NCBI RefSeq assembly: GCF_024710485.1 | Contig: NZ_JANJUQ010000002.1 | Coordinates: 1 to 60,921, forward strand | Direction of reading: 5' to 3' | DNA: 60,921 nt | Source of the DNA: Flavobacterium sp. | Lineage (GTDB): Bacteria > Bacteroidota > Bacteroidia > Flavobacteriales > Flavobacteriaceae | Shown: one piece after another, positions 35,748 through 45,832 of the stretch | Layout of the letters: each line of letters opens with the position of its first letter | How positions within the stretch are numbered: the stretch's first letter is position 1 | Notes under the pieces: generated by a model | Databases searched by the model: none | What the model saw: the letters and a program-made list of their open reading frames with translations, nothing else | What the model was told of the DNA's origin: nothing | Position numbers and translations under genes: made by a program

Positions 35748-36320
35748 ATGCAACTCGTTTTCGCCTCTAACAATGTTAACAAAATCAAGGAAATTCAATT
35801 GCTATTGCCCGAAACCATTCAGGTTTTGAGTTTAGCAGATATTGGTTGTTTTGATGATATACCGGAAACGGCAAATACCATTGAAGGGAATGCCATTTTA
35901 AAAGCGAATTATGTGACAGAGAAATTTGGTTATCCTTGTTTTGCCGATGATACCGGTTTGGAAGTGGCGGCTTTGAATGGCGAACCGGGTGTTTATTCAG
36001 CACGATATGCAGGTGAACAGAAAGACTCGAATGACAACATGGACAAGTTATTAGCTAATTTAAAAGACCAGACCAATCGCAAAGCCCATTTTAAAACAGT
36101 GATTTGTTTGAATCTCAATGGAGAGCAACACTTGTTTACCGGCATCATTACCGGACAAATTACTACCGAGAAAAAAGGTACTAATGGTTTTGGTTATGAT
36201 CCGATTTTTACAGCCGATGGTTATACCCAAACTTTTGCCGAATTGTCTATGGTTGAAAAGTCAGCTATCAGTCACCGTGGTTTGGCTGTTAAGCAATTGG
36301 TGGATTTTTTAAGTCGCTGA
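35748..36320 (+). CDS. rdgB: XTP/dITP diphosphatase
   Basis: 190 residues, the full length of the HAM1/RdgB family. FASNNVNKIKEIQLLL at the N-terminus binds the nucleotide. DDTGLEVAALNGEPGVYSAR and FGYDPIF are further family blocks, and SHRGLAVKQL closes the protein. The enzyme removes non-canonical purine NTPs (ITP, XTP) from the pool by releasing pyrophosphate. Confidence 0.93.
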   Translation: MQLVFASNNVNKIKEIQLLLPETIQVLSLADIGCFDDIPETANTIEGNAILKANYVTEKFGYPCFADDTGLEVAALNGEPGVYSARYAGEQKDSNDNMDKLLANLKDQTNRKAHFKTVICLNLNGEQHLFTGIITGQITTEKKGTNGFGYDPIFTADGYTQTFAELSMVEKSAISHRGLAVKQLVDFLSR

Positions 36321-36450
36321 GTTGATAAGTTATTGAGTGGCTGAGAAAAGAAATGGTTCCACTCCTAAACCTCAAAAATCTGCGCAAAATAATAGCCCAA
36401 CTCAACCAATTTGCGACTCAGAAACTCAGTTGCTTTGTTAAGCAAAAGTT
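36307..36450. repeat. Degenerate CTGAG-type repeats between rdgB and the DEAD-box gene
   Basis: Around the rdgB stop and beyond (36313-36345), GCTGAGTTGATAAG, TTATTGAGTGG and CTGAGAAAAG repeat loosely with 8-10-bp spacing. An opposite-orientation tract (GCGACTCAGAAACTCAG) lies at about 36413-36429. The same words occur upstream of pepD. Confidence 0.4.
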
Positions 36451-36502
36451 AACTTATTAATTTTCAGTCATTAACAAATTAGCGTATATGGTTTTTAAAG
36501 AC

Positions 36503-36510
36503 TACCTTTG
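36503..36510 (+). promoter_or_regulatory. -7 box of the DEAD-box helicase gene
   Basis: TACCTTTG matches the TAnnTTTG consensus and lies 22 bp before the start codon. A TTAG 20 bp upstream is a weak -33. Confidence 0.5.
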
Positions 36511-36531
36511 CACCAAATTTTAAAACTTTAT

Positions 36532-38421
36532 ATGAATAAATTTGAACAATTAGGTCTGAATGAATCGTTACTGCTGGCGATCAAAGATCTAGGATTTGAG
36601 AATCCGTCAGAAGTCCAGGAAAAAGCGATTCCGGCACTATTGGAACAAAACACAGACTTGGTTGCCTTAGCGCAAACAGGAACAGGGAAAACCGCCGCTT
36701 TTGGTTTTCCGCTTATTCAAAAAATTGATGCCGAAGACAGAAGTACGCAAGCGTTAATTTTATCACCAACGCGTGAGCTATGCTTACAAATCACCAACGA
36801 GATTAAACAATACTCAAAATATGTAAAGGGTTTACATACAGTGGCAGTTTATGGTGGTGCAAGCATTACGGAACAAGCCAGAGAAGTAAAGCGTGGTGCA
36901 CAAATTATTGTGGCCACACCCGGTAGAATGCAAGACATGATTAATCGTGGGCTTGTGAACATTAAAAACATCAATTACTGTATTCTTGACGAGGCAGATG
37001 AGATGTTGAATATGGGATTTTATGACGATATCGTTTCGATATTATCAGACACTCCAGATGAGAAAAACACTTGGTTGTTTTCGGCTACCATGCCGGCAGA
37101 AGTGGCGCGTATTGCCAAGAAATTTATGGCCAATCCGGTAGAAATTACCGTAGGACATAAAAACTCAGGTTCTAAAACCGTGTCGCACGAATTTTATGTT
37201 GTAAATGCTCGTGATCGTTACGAAGCTTTGAAACGCTTGGCCGATGCAAATCCGGATATTTTTTCGGTAGTATTTTGTCGTACCAAACGCGATACGCAAG
37301 CAGTAGCGGAAAAATTAATTGAAGACGGTTACAACGCAGCGGCTTTGCACGGCGATTTGTCGCAAGCACAACGTGACGGCGTAATGAAATCGTTCCGTGG
37401 CAGACAAATTCAAATGTTGGTGGCGACAGACGTTGCGGCTCGTGGTATTGACGTAGACAATGTAACGCACGTGGTAAACTACCAATTACCGGATGAAATT
37501 GAAACCTACAATCACCGTTCAGGCCGTACCGGTCGTGCCGGAAAATTGGGAACGTCTATTGTAATCATCACTAAAAGTGAGATTCGCAAGATTCATTCGA
37601 TTGAAAAAATCATCCAACAAAAATTTGAAGAGAAGACCATTCCAAGCGGTATAGAAATTTGTGAAATCCAATTGTTGCACTTGGCTAACAAAATTAAAGA
37701 CACTGAAGTAGACCACGAAATAGACAACTATTTACCGGCTATTAACGAGGTTTTAGATGGTTTGACCAAAGAAGAATTGATTAAGAAAATGGTTTCGGTT
37801 GAGTTCAATCGATTCATTAATTACTACAAAAAGAAACGCGATTTATCGGGTGAGAAATCAGACAGAGGTTCTTCGGAGCCAAGAGAAATCAGAGCCGGCG
37901 ATCCGGTGCGTTATTTCGTAAATATCGGAGCTCGTGACGATTTCGATTGGATGCAGTTGAAAGACTTTTTGAAAGAAACTTTAGATTTAGGTCGTGATGA
38001 CGTATTTAAAGTAGATGTCAAAGAAGGTTTCTCTTTCTTTAATACCGATGGCGAACATACCGATAAAGTAATGTCGATTCTAAACGGATACGAATTAAAC
38101 GGTCGTCGCATCAATGTTGAAATTTCTAAAAACGAAGGCGGAAGTCGCGACAGACGTGACCATAACGGCAGAAGTTCCGGAGGTTTCAGAGGCGACAGAA
38201 ATTCGGGCGGTGAACGCAGAAGTGGTGGCGGTTTCGGACCAAAACGCGATGGTGGTTTCCGCAGTGAAAGAAGTTCAGACCGAACAAGAAGAGAAGGAGG
38301 CCGCAGAGAGCCGGGTTCTTTTCAAAGAGAAGGCAGTGCGCCAAGACGTTCTGAAAGCTCTGACAGACCCGCAGGACGTTCTTTTGAAGCGGCTAAAAAT
38401 CGTAGACCGAGAAGAAGCTAG
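36532..38421 (+). CDS. DEAD-box RNA helicase with DbpA-type RNA-binding domain
   Basis: 629 residues from ATG 36532. DEAD-box motifs are AQTGTGKTAA (I), SPTREL (Ia), LDEADEML (II), FSATMP (III), ATDVAARGID (V) and HRSGRTGRAG (VI). Residues about 460-545 form a DbpA/CsdA RNA-binding domain (VRYFVNIGARDDFDWMQLKD). A long Arg/Gly/Ser-rich tail follows. This layout fits DeaD/CshA-type cold-shock or ribosome-assembly helicases, and in E. coli the DbpA domain binds 23S rRNA. The RG tail probably adds non-specific RNA binding. It has its own terminator. Confidence 0.93.
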   Translation: MNKFEQLGLNESLLLAIKDLGFENPSEVQEKAIPALLEQNTDLVALAQTGTGKTAAFGFPLIQKIDAEDRSTQALILSPTRELCLQITNEIKQYSKYVKGLHTVAVYGGASITEQAREVKRGAQIIVATPGRMQDMINRGLVNIKNINYCILDEADEMLNMGFYDDIVSILSDTPDEKNTWLFSATMPAEVARIAKKFMANPVEITVGHKNSGSKTVSHEFYVVNARDRYEALKRLADANPDIFSVVFCRTKRDTQAVAEKLIEDGYNAAALHGDLSQAQRDGVMKSFRGRQIQMLVATDVAARGIDVDNVTHVVNYQLPDEIETYNHRSGRTGRAGKLGTSIVIITKSEIRKIHSIEKIIQQKFEEKTIPSGIEICEIQLLHLANKIKDTEVDHEIDNYLPAINEVLDGLTKEELIKKMVSVEFNRFINYYKKKRDLSGEKSDRGSSEPREIRAGDPVRYFVNIGARDDFDWMQLKDFLKETLDLGRDDVFKVDVKEGFSFFNTDGEHTDKVMSILNGYELNGRRINVEISKNEGGSRDRRDHNGRSSGGFRGDRNSGGERRSGGGFGPKRDGGFRSERSSDRTRREGGRREPGSFQREGSAPRRSESSDRPAGRSFEAAKNRRPRRS

Positions 38422-38450
38422 TATTATACGAATTTCTTATTAAAATAGTC

Positions 38451-38487
38451 AACTCCGTTTTGCTTTGGTAAAACGGAGTTTTTTTAT
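38451..38487 (+). terminator. Terminator of the DEAD-box gene
   Basis: AACTCCGTTTT (38451-38461) pairs perfectly with AAAACGGAGTT (38470-38480), followed by a T-run. Confidence 0.8.
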
Positions 38488-38628
38488 CCATTGGCTTTTG
38501 AAAAAAATGCGGTTAGAATCGTTTTTTTAGAGGAGTTCTTTTCATTTTGTTAATTTTCTTCTAATTCTCGACAGCAACAGTCCGTTTTCTTAAAAGAGTT
38601 TCATACTTTTAAACCATCAAAAACAACT

Positions 38629-39417
38629 ATGAAATATTTTTTACTTTCTGTCCTTTTTTTAGTAGCCATTACCACTACGGCTCAGGTGAATCCTGTTGGT
38701 CAAAAAGTTTCCGGTACCATTATAAACGATAATAGTTTGTTGCCGATTCCCAATGCGAACATCATTAATGTCAATAAAGTTAAAGGAGTAACAACCAATG
38801 CCAGCGGTTATTTTGAAATGGAAGTCAGCGTTAGTGACACCCTGCATATTTCTATTTTAGGCTACCGTTCGTTGCGCGTTCGTGTAACCAACGACTGGAT
38901 TAAAAATGGAACTGCTAAAATTTTAATGACCGAAAAAGCCATTGCTTTGGAAGAAGTAATTGTGCGCAGATACGATTTAACCGGCTATTTGGAAATCGAT
39001 TCTAAACTTATCCCTGAAAAAGAAAATTACCGTTACAGTATTTCCGGCTTGCCTCAAGCTTACGAAGCCGGCGACAGATCTCCGAATGCTTTTACGCGAG
39101 TTTTGGGTTCTATCTTCAATCCGGCCGACATGTTGTATAACTTTTTTGGCAACAAACCCAAAGAGCTCAAAAAGTTAAAATCGATGAAGAAAGACGATAC
39201 CGTTCGTAATTTGTTGGAATCGAAATTCGATCGCGAGACCATTGCGGTACTTTTAGGTGTGGATAAGAAAGACATCGCTGAGATCTTACAGCGTTGTAAT
39301 TATTCGGAATCTTTTATCCAAACAGCCAACGATTTGCAAATCATGGATGCCATTAGTTCTTGTTACGAAGAATATAAAGTATTGTCGAAGAAACACGAAA
39401 AATACATCAAGGAATAA
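38629..39417 (+). CDS. CarboxypepD_reg-like secreted protein
   Basis: 262 residues. The signal peptide (about 1-18, ending TTTAQ) is followed by a carboxypeptidase-regulatory-like beta-sandwich (about 28-100: VSGTIINDNSLLPIPNANI, VTTNASGYFEMEV, ILGYRSLRVRV), the domain that starts many Bacteroidetes outer-membrane proteins. The C-terminal half is helical and unassigned. Its role is unknown, and it is not followed by a TonB receptor. The stop is directly adjacent to the end of the convergent trmH. Confidence 0.8.
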   Translation: MKYFLLSVLFLVAITTTAQVNPVGQKVSGTIINDNSLLPIPNANIINVNKVKGVTTNASGYFEMEVSVSDTLHISILGYRSLRVRVTNDWIKNGTAKILMTEKAIALEEVIVRRYDLTGYLEIDSKLIPEKENYRYSISGLPQAYEAGDRSPNAFTRVLGSIFNPADMLYNFFGNKPKELKKLKSMKKDDTVRNLLESKFDRETIAVLLGVDKKDIAEILQRCNYSESFIQTANDLQIMDAISSCYEEYKVLSKKHEKYIKE

Positions 39418-40074
39418 TTAGTGTTCCGCATAATAGCGTTCTTCAATACGCTTGATGTCTTTAATCGAATTTTTAGCCCAAAGCAAACGTTTTTCCAGAA
39501 TTTCTTCCGGACTTAATTCCCAGTTCAAATCCGATTGGCGAAGGCGAGTGGTGATGTCTTGAATGATAATGGCCGCTGAAACCGAAATATTCAAACTCTC
39601 TGTAAAACCTACCATCGGAATTTTTAAGCAACCGTTGGCTTGTTCTATAACTTCAGGTGATAAGCCTTGTTTTTCTGTTCCGAAAAAAATAGCACTTTTT
39701 TTAGTGATATCGAATTCGTGTAAATAACAAGAATCGTTGTGCGGCGTGGTGGCGATGATTTGATAGCCTTTGTCTCGTAGGGAATCGATACAATTTTGCA
39801 TCGAATTGTATCGGTTGATATCGACCCATTTTTGAGCACCCATAGCAATCTCAGTGTCGATTCGTTTGCCGAATTTTTGCTCGACTACATTGAGTTCCTG
39901 AATCCCGAAAACTTCGCAGCTTCGCATTACCGCACTAGTGTTGTGTAGCTGATAAACATCTTCCATAGCGATGGTGAAATGATTGGTTCGGTTTTTTAAT
40001 ACTTCTAAAAAGCGTTGTTTTCTGCTATCGGTTAAAAAGCCTTCAAGGTATTTCAAATAATCAAGGTCAATCAT
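39418..40074 (-). CDS. trmH: SpoU-family tRNA/rRNA 2'-O-methyltransferase, TrmH-like
   Basis: 218 residues from ATG 40074. The three SPOUT motifs are present: HNTSAVMRSCEVFG (1), IFFGTEKQGLSPEVIEQA (2) and IPMVGFTESLNISVSAAI (3), forming the trefoil knot that binds AdoMet. The N-terminal LTDSRKQRFLEVLKNRTNHF and C-terminal extension match TrmH, which methylates G18 of tRNA. The exact target is inferred from family likeness. Confidence 0.85.
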   Translation of the reverse strand: MIDLDYLKYLEGFLTDSRKQRFLEVLKNRTNHFTIAMEDVYQLHNTSAVMRSCEVFGIQELNVVEQKFGKRIDTEIAMGAQKWVDINRYNSMQNCIDSLRDKGYQIIATTPHNDSCYLHEFDITKKSAIFFGTEKQGLSPEVIEQANGCLKIPMVGFTESLNISVSAAIIIQDITTRLRQSDLNWELSPEEILEKRLLWAKNSIKDIKRIEERYYAEH

Positions 40075-40151
40075 AAAATTTGTTTTGCCAAAAATAGCAA
40101 AAATGCGTAGCTTTAAAATCAAATAACCCTTCAAAATAATTTTAAAACAAG

Positions 40152-40853
40152 ATGGTGAAAAAAAAGAAAGTAGTGGTTTTAACCGGTGCCGGTATTTCTG
40201 CCGAAAGCGGTATCAAAACCTTTCGCGATGCCGATGGTTTATGGGAAGGGCATGATGTGATGGAAGTCGCTTCGTATGACGGTTGGATCAACAATAAAGT
40301 ATTAGTACTCGATTTTTACAACCAACGCCGTCGGCAATTACATGAGGTAAAACCCAATTTGGGTCATTTTACTTTGGCTGAAATGGAAGCTGATTTTGAC
40401 GTTCATATTATTACCCAAAACGTAGATAATTTGCACGAACAAGCCGGCAGTAAAAAAGTTTTGCATTTGCACGGAGAATTGTTAAAGGCGCGAAGTGATC
40501 ATCCGCATACTTTTGAAATCATGGATTGGAATAATGATTTAACAATTGGCGATGTCGATTCGAAAGGCATACAATTGCGTCCGCACATTGTTTGGTTTGG
40601 TGAAGCTGTTCCGGCCTTAGACGAAGCTGTCAAAATAGTAACGCAAGCAGATATCTTGTTAGTTGTCGGCACTTCGTTGCAGGTATATCCCGCAGCCGGA
40701 TTGTTACATTATGCTCAAAGTAACATTCCTGTTTTTTACATTGATCCGAAACCGGCCACGATTTATGATTTGCAAAATCCGTTAGAAGTGATGCCAATGA
40801 ATGCTACCGAAGGTGTTCCTTTGATAAGAGAAAAATTACTCGGTTTTAGATAA
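40152..40853 (+). CDS. cobB: NAD-dependent protein deacylase (sirtuin), cysteine-free
   Basis: 233 residues. VLTGAGISAESGIKTFRD and TQNVDNLHEQAG form the NAD site. The catalytic histidine is in LHLHGELLKAR. FYNQRRRQL supplies the Tyr-xx-Arg pair that favours succinyl/malonyl groups in CobB/SIRT5. The zinc-ribbon region (about 105-140) has no cysteine at all, so the structural zinc found in most sirtuins is absent. The remaining sequence is normal, so the protein is probably active. It lies between trmH and purB. Confidence 0.9.
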   Translation: MVKKKKVVVLTGAGISAESGIKTFRDADGLWEGHDVMEVASYDGWINNKVLVLDFYNQRRRQLHEVKPNLGHFTLAEMEADFDVHIITQNVDNLHEQAGSKKVLHLHGELLKARSDHPHTFEIMDWNNDLTIGDVDSKGIQLRPHIVWFGEAVPALDEAVKIVTQADILLVVGTSLQVYPAAGLLHYAQSNIPVFYIDPKPATIYDLQNPLEVMPMNATEGVPLIREKLLGFR

Positions 40854-40856
40854 AAA

Positions 40857-40888
40857 ACTCATCACTCATCACTCATAACTTATAACTA
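40857..40888. repeat. Degenerate 7-bp tandem repeat upstream of purB
   Basis: Successive heptamers CTCATCA, CTCATCA, CTCATAA, CTTATAA and CTAATAC run up to the probable -7 box (TATTTTTG, about 40890) of purB. Confidence 0.5.
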
Positions 40889-40928
40889 ATACCTATTTTT
40901 GCACCTTGAAACAACAACATACAACTAC

Positions 40929-42272
40929 ATGTCATTAACTACTTTAAACGCCATTTCTCCTGTAGACGGCAGATACCGCAAAACCACAAAACCGTTAGCT
41001 TCTTTTTTCTCGGAAGAAGCCTTGATTAAATATCGTGTTTTGGTTGAAATTGAATACTTCATTGCTTTGTGCGAAAGTGATTTACCACAATTAAAAAGTG
41101 TAAACAAAAGCAGTTTTGAAGCACTGAGAGCCATCTACCAAAACTTTACGACTGAAGATGCTTTAGTTATCAAAGAGACCGAAAAAACGACCAATCACGA
41201 TGTGAAAGCCGTGGAATATTTTATCAAGGATAAGTTTGAAACACTTGGTTTGAGTGCTTATAAAGAATTTATTCATTTTGGTTTGACGTCTCAGGATATT
41301 AACAATACCGCCATTCCGTTATCGACTAAAGAAGCTTTTGAAAAAGTGTATATGCCGAGCTTGATTGCTTTGATTGCCAAATTGAAAGAATTGAGCATGG
41401 AGTGGAAAGATGTTCCTATGTTAGCCAGAACGCACGGTCAGCCGGCTTCTCCAACTCGTTTAGGGAAAGAAATCTTGGTTTTTGTAGAACGATTGGAAGA
41501 GCAATTACGTTTGTTATTCAATATCCCATTTGCTGCTAAATTTGGTGGTGCGACCGGAAATTTCAATGCGCACCACGTGGCTTATCCTAATGTAGATTGG
41601 AAGCAATTTGGTACTTCATTCGTGGAGGAGGTTTTGGGATTACAACATTCTTTCCCAACAACACAAATTGAACATTACGACCATTTTGCTGCTTTTTTTG
41701 ATGCTTTGAAACGAATCAATACCATCATAATCGACTTAGATCGCGATATTTGGACGTACGTTTCGATGGATTATTTCAAGCAAAAAATCAAAGCCGGTGA
41801 AATTGGTTCTTCAGCAATGCCGCATAAAGTAAACCCGATTGACTTTGAAAATTCAGAGGGAAATTTAGGGATTGCCAATGCCATCTTCGAACATTTATCA
41901 GCTAAATTGCCGATTTCCAGATTGCAACGCGATTTAACCGATAGTACCGTTTTAAGAAATGTAGGCGTTCCTTTCGGACACACTATTATCGCTTTTGAAG
42001 CTACTTTGAAAGGCTTGAATAAACTGTTGTTGAACGAAGCCAAGTTTGCGGAAGATTTAGAGAAAAATTGGGCTGTTGTAGCCGAAGCCATTCAAACCAT
42101 TTTACGCCGCGAAGGCTATCCGAATCCTTATGAAGCTTTGAAAGGTTTAACCCGAACTAACGAAGCCATGACAAAGGAATCCATTCATGATTTCATCGGA
42201 ACTTTGAATGTTTCTGAAGGTATTAAAGCCGAATTGTTAGCGATAACACCTAGTAATTATTTGGGGATTTAG
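40929..42272 (+). CDS. purB: Adenylosuccinate lyase
   Basis: 447 residues from ATG 40929. The fumarase-superfamily signature GSSAMPHKVNPIDFENSEGN is complete, with the flexible-loop serine. ARTHGQPASPTRLGKE and TTNHDVKAVEYF are further active-site blocks. It catalyses two purine steps: SAICAR to AICAR, and adenylosuccinate to AMP. The next gene, convergent guaB, makes the competing GMP branch; a strong terminator separates them. Confidence 0.95.
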   Translation: MSLTTLNAISPVDGRYRKTTKPLASFFSEEALIKYRVLVEIEYFIALCESDLPQLKSVNKSSFEALRAIYQNFTTEDALVIKETEKTTNHDVKAVEYFIKDKFETLGLSAYKEFIHFGLTSQDINNTAIPLSTKEAFEKVYMPSLIALIAKLKELSMEWKDVPMLARTHGQPASPTRLGKEILVFVERLEEQLRLLFNIPFAAKFGGATGNFNAHHVAYPNVDWKQFGTSFVEEVLGLQHSFPTTQIEHYDHFAAFFDALKRINTIIIDLDRDIWTYVSMDYFKQKIKAGEIGSSAMPHKVNPIDFENSEGNLGIANAIFEHLSAKLPISRLQRDLTDSTVLRNVGVPFGHTIIAFEATLKGLNKLLLNEAKFAEDLEKNWAVVAEAIQTILRREGYPNPYEALKGLTRTNEAMTKESIHDFIGTLNVSEGIKAELLAITPSNYLGI

Positions 42273-42297
42273 ATTTTAGTATTTTGATAAAAAAAAA

Positions 42298-42330
42298 AGA
42301 AGGCATAAGATTCAACTTATGCCTTTTTAC
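42298..42330. terminator. Bidirectional terminator between purB and guaB
   Basis: AAGGCATAAG (42300-42309) pairs perfectly with CTTATGCCTT (42316-42325), with a long A-run before it and a T-run after it. Confidence 0.85.
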
Positions 42331-42349
42331 TTTTCCCTTATCCCCAGAT

Positions 42350-43822
42350 TTATCTCGAATAATTCGGTGCTTCCTTGGTAATGGTCACATTGTGCGGATG
42401 ACTTTCGCCAATACCGCTGGCAGTGATGCGAACAAAGCGTCCGTTTTCTTGTAAGGTTGGAATATCTTTGGCACCACAATAACCCATGCCGGCTCTAAGT
42501 CCGCCTATGAATTGCTGCATACTTTCGTTTAATTCACCTTTGTACGGAACACGTCCTACAATGCCTTCCGGTACTAATTTTTTAATATCATCTTCCACAT
42601 CTTGGAAATAACGGTCTTTCGAACCTTCTTGCATGGCTTCTACCGAACCCATACCGCGGTAAGATTTGAATTTTCTGCCTTCAAAAATAATGGTTTCACC
42701 TGGAGATTCTTTAGTTCCGGCGAGTAATGAACCCAACATCACGCTATCGGCACCAGCTGCAATGGCTTTGGGAATATCGCCTGTGTAACGAATACCGCCA
42801 TCAGCAATTACCGGAATTCCGGTTCCTCTTAAAGCGGCAGCGACTTCCAATACAGCGGAGAATTGCGGAAACCCGACACCGGCGACTACACGTGTGGTAC
42901 ATATTGAACCCGGTCCAATACCAACTTTCACCGCATCGGCTCCATTTTCAACCAAGTATAATGCGGCTTCAGGAGTGGCTATGTTGCCTACTACTACGTC
43001 TAATTCGGGGAATTTGGCTTTGACTTCTTTTAAAACACTCACCACGCCTTTGGTGTGTCCATGAGCGGTGTCGATAATTACAGCATCAACTCCGGCATTG
43101 ACTAGGGCTGTGGCTCTTTCAATGGCATCGGCAGTAACCCCTAAAGCGGCGGCCACTCTTAAGCGACCGAATTTGTCTTTATTGGCTATTGGTTTTTGAG
43201 TGAGTTTCGTGATGTCGCGGAAAGTGATTAAACCAACCAATTTGTAGTTGGTGTCTACTACCGGTAATTTTTCAATTTTATTTTGTTGCAAAATGCCTTC
43301 CGCCTCTTGTAAAGTGGTGCCAACGGCCGCAGTAACTAAGTTTTGTGACGTCATCACTTCGGTAATCGAACGCGAGTTGACTTTTTCAAAACGCAAGTCA
43401 CGGTTGGTGGCAATGCCTTTCAATATTCCGTTTTCATCTACCACGGGAATACCACCGATACCAAATTCTTTCATGGCCATTTTAGCATCGCCTACAGTTG
43501 CGGTTAGGGGTAAGGTTACCGGGTCGAGTATCATTCCGGCTTCGGCACGTTTTACTTTACGCACTTTAGCGGCTTGTTGCTCGATGGTCATGTTTTTGTG
43601 TAACACGCCAATGCCGCCTTCTTGCGCCATCGCAATCGCCATGGCACTTTCGGTTACAGTGTCCATAGCTGCAGAAACAATAGGAACATTCAAAGTAATA
43701 TTCTTCGAAAATTTCGATTGTATGTTAACTTCGCGCGGTAAAATTTCTGAGTAATTCGGAATAAGCAATACATCGTCGTAGGTTAAACCTTCCCCAACGA
43801 TTTTGGAGTTGTGTGCTTTCAT
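42350..43822 (-). CDS. guaB: IMP dehydrogenase
   Basis: 490 residues, the usual length. [20 protein letters not shown] is the family start. Two CBS domains lie at about 95-210. The catalytic cysteine is in [35 protein letters not shown] and the flap [10 protein letters not shown] follow. The enzyme oxidises IMP to XMP, the committed step to GMP. TATATTTG on the minus strand at 43862-43855 is a good -7 box. Confidence 0.96.
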   Translation of the reverse strand: MKAHNSKIVGEGLTYDDVLLIPNYSEILPREVNIQSKFSKNITLNVPIVSAAMDTVTESAMAIAMAQEGGIGVLHKNMTIEQQAAKVRKVKRAEAGMILDPVTLPLTATVGDAKMAMKEFGIGGIPVVDENGILKGIATNRDLRFEKVNSRSITEVMTSQNLVTAAVGTTLQEAEGILQQNKIEKLPVVDTNYKLVGLITFRDITKLTQKPIANKDKFGRLRVAAALGVTADAIERATALVNAGVDAVIIDTAHGHTKGVVSVLKEVKAKFPELDVVVGNIATPEAALYLVENGADAVKVGIGPGSICTTRVVAGVGFPQFSAVLEVAAALRGTGIPVIADGGIRYTGDIPKAIAAGADSVMLGSLLAGTKESPGETIIFEGRKFKSYRGMGSVEAMQEGSKDRYFQDVEDDIKKLVPEGIVGRVPYKGELNESMQQFIGGLRAGMGYCGAKDIPTLQENGRFVRITASGIGESHPHNVTITKEAPNYSR

Positions 43823-43854
43823 GTTGCAATTTGTAGTTGTAGTTAAATTGCGAG

Positions 43855-43862
43855 CAAATATA
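43855..43862 (-). promoter_or_regulatory. -7 box of guaB
   Basis: TATATTTG on the minus strand matches the Bacteroidetes TAnnTTTG consensus exactly, 33 bp before the guaB start codon. The -33 box is not clear. Confidence 0.5.
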
Positions 43863-43888
43863 GTAAAAAATCTCTACACTTTAACGGC

Positions 43889-45820
43889 TTACTCTTTCAA
43901 AAATGAAATGATGAATTCAGTCATTTGGCCTTCCTCACTTTCAATGTTGAGTTCCCCTTTATTATTGATTAAAAACTGTTTTACTAATAGTAGTCCCAGT
44001 CCTGTTCCTTCCTCCATAGAAGTGCCTTTTTCAGAAGATAGTCTGCTGTTGAAATTCAGTATTTCAGTTATTTTATCCCTATTAAGACCGTTACCAAAAT
44101 CTTTAATGTGAACTTTTTGGTATTTTTCATCATAGGAATAGAAAATATCAATTTGACTGTTGAGAGGTGCAAATTTTACGGCATTGGCAATGATATTCTG
44201 AATGATAATTCTGGTTTGTCCTATATCAGCATTGATGAAAACAGTTTTGTCGTTATTATGGTTAAAGGTGACTTTCTTTTTAACTACTTCGGCATAAAAA
44301 GAGCTTATGGATTCTTCGATAATTTGGTTCAAAACTATCTTTTCGAAATGAACATTAGTTCCGTCAATTTGAGAGTTAGCCCATTTTAAAAGATTGTTCA
44401 AAACTAATGATGTTCCTTCTACCTGTTTTTGAAGTTGCTCAAAAACAAATTCTTGTTCTTCTTTGCTTAGAACATTTTGCTTGTTGAGTTCAATAACTTG
44501 TACTAAAGAATTGATGGGCGTTTTTAAGTCGTGTGAAAGTATTGAGAAAAGTTTGTTTTTAGTTTGATTTAATTCTTCCAATACTATATTTTGAGAGGTA
44601 ATCAATGTTTGTTGGCTTTGGATTTCTCTATTTTTGATATCAATTTCCTTGTAGAATTTCCCCTTTTGCTTGTTGTATTTATAATAGTAATAAGTGAAGA
44701 TGGAGAGTGATACTAGCAATAAAATTATAAAGCCAACAAAAATTCGTGTGCTCTTAAGTTTTTGTTGAGCGGCTTCTGCTTTGGCCTCTAATTTTTCATT
44801 TTCAGCTTCCTTGGCCTCTAGTTGTAAAATATTGACTTCCCTGATCTTGGATTCGGCAAATAAAGAATCGTTGTATATTTTGTTAATCATCAAGTATTGG
44901 TGCGCCGATTTAAAATCCTTAAGCTGGTAGTATATTTTAGATAAAATTTCAGAAGAGCGCGCAATGTCCCATTTGGCCCCAACAATTTTGGCTGCTTTAA
45001 AACCTTTCAAACCATATTGTTCCGCTTTTGAATAATATCCGGTCTTTAGGTAAGTTTCCGAAAGTCCGGACAAAGCATAGGCTTCTTCCCATAAGTTAGG
45101 TTTTTGAGAATCGTTTAAGACTTTTTGATAATAGTATATCGTGGAATCGATGTTGTTTTTGACAAAATGTATAGTAGCCAACTTGTTTGCTGCCAATTGA
45201 GCATCATTAGTGTATTTGAAACGTTCACTCAATTTTAGCGATTTCGAAAAACTTCGGTAAGCTTCTTCGTATTGTTTCAGATTGGTTTGGGAAACGCCAA
45301 TGTTTAAGAGGTTTTTAATAGTGTATTGTTCGTTTTTTAGCGCTCTGCAAATGGCAATTGATTTCTCGAAGTTCTTTAACGCTTCTTTGTCTCTGCCATA
45401 CACTTGCTGAATTAAGCCTTGGCCCATTAATCCTTTTGCTAGTCCGAGTTTGTTGTTTTCAACTTGGCAGATAACAGCTGCTTTGATATAGTTTTTCAAC
45501 GCAATATCATAGTCCCCGTTAATGTAATAATTAGCAGCAAACTGTAGCATTACTTCGGCTATACTGTTGCGGTCTTTATTTTTTCGGGCTATTTTGTCAG
45601 CCTTGTACAGGTAAAATTTGGCCTTTTGGAAATCAGAGTATGAATATTTTTTCGACTCTTGAAGATAATAGGATACAGAGTCCATTGGAGATATTGCGGC
45701 AAATACTTGATTTGTATGGGTCAACAAACATATTAATACCGTTATCGAAAGCTTTATGATTCGAGACAAAGTGATTTTTTTAAGGATTCGGGAAAATAAA
45801 AATACGAAAAAGATTGACAT
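43889..45820 (-). CDS. TPR-containing sensor histidine kinase
   Basis: 643 residues. An N-terminal signal/membrane segment (about 20-42) leads to a row of tetratricopeptide repeats in the periplasm (about 50-330, for example DYDIALKNYIKAAVICQVEN). A coiled coil of Glu/Ala repeats and one membrane helix (about 352-375) follow. The HisKA domain has H430 in FSILSHDLKTPIN, and HATPase ends in TGLGLLLVKQFL. The TPR part probably senses a protein or peptide. It lies 12 bp after the HMG-CoA-lyase-like gene and no response regulator is adjacent; the LytTR regulator at 52346 is a possible partner in type but not in position. Confidence 0.88.
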   Translation of the reverse strand: MSIFFVFLFSRILKKITLSRIIKLSITVLICLLTHTNQVFAAISPMDSVSYYLQESKKYSYSDFQKAKFYLYKADKIARKNKDRNSIAEVMLQFAANYYINGDYDIALKNYIKAAVICQVENNKLGLAKGLMGQGLIQQVYGRDKEALKNFEKSIAICRALKNEQYTIKNLLNIGVSQTNLKQYEEAYRSFSKSLKLSERFKYTNDAQLAANKLATIHFVKNNIDSTIYYYQKVLNDSQKPNLWEEAYALSGLSETYLKTGYYSKAEQYGLKGFKAAKIVGAKWDIARSSEILSKIYYQLKDFKSAHQYLMINKIYNDSLFAESKIREVNILQLEAKEAENEKLEAKAEAAQQKLKSTRIFVGFIILLLVSLSIFTYYYYKYNKQKGKFYKEIDIKNREIQSQQTLITSQNIVLEELNQTKNKLFSILSHDLKTPINSLVQVIELNKQNVLSKEEQEFVFEQLQKQVEGTSLVLNNLLKWANSQIDGTNVHFEKIVLNQIIEESISSFYAEVVKKKVTFNHNNDKTVFINADIGQTRIIIQNIIANAVKFAPLNSQIDIFYSYDEKYQKVHIKDFGNGLNRDKITEILNFNSRLSSEKGTSMEEGTGLGLLLVKQFLINNKGELNIESEEGQMTEFIISFLKE

Positions 45821-45832
45821 TACAGCAATCTA

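Noticed and set aside
38114..38443. 109-aa plus-strand frame overlapping the end of the DEAD-box gene
   Set aside because: It is a shifted reading of the Arg/Gly-rich tail of the helicase.
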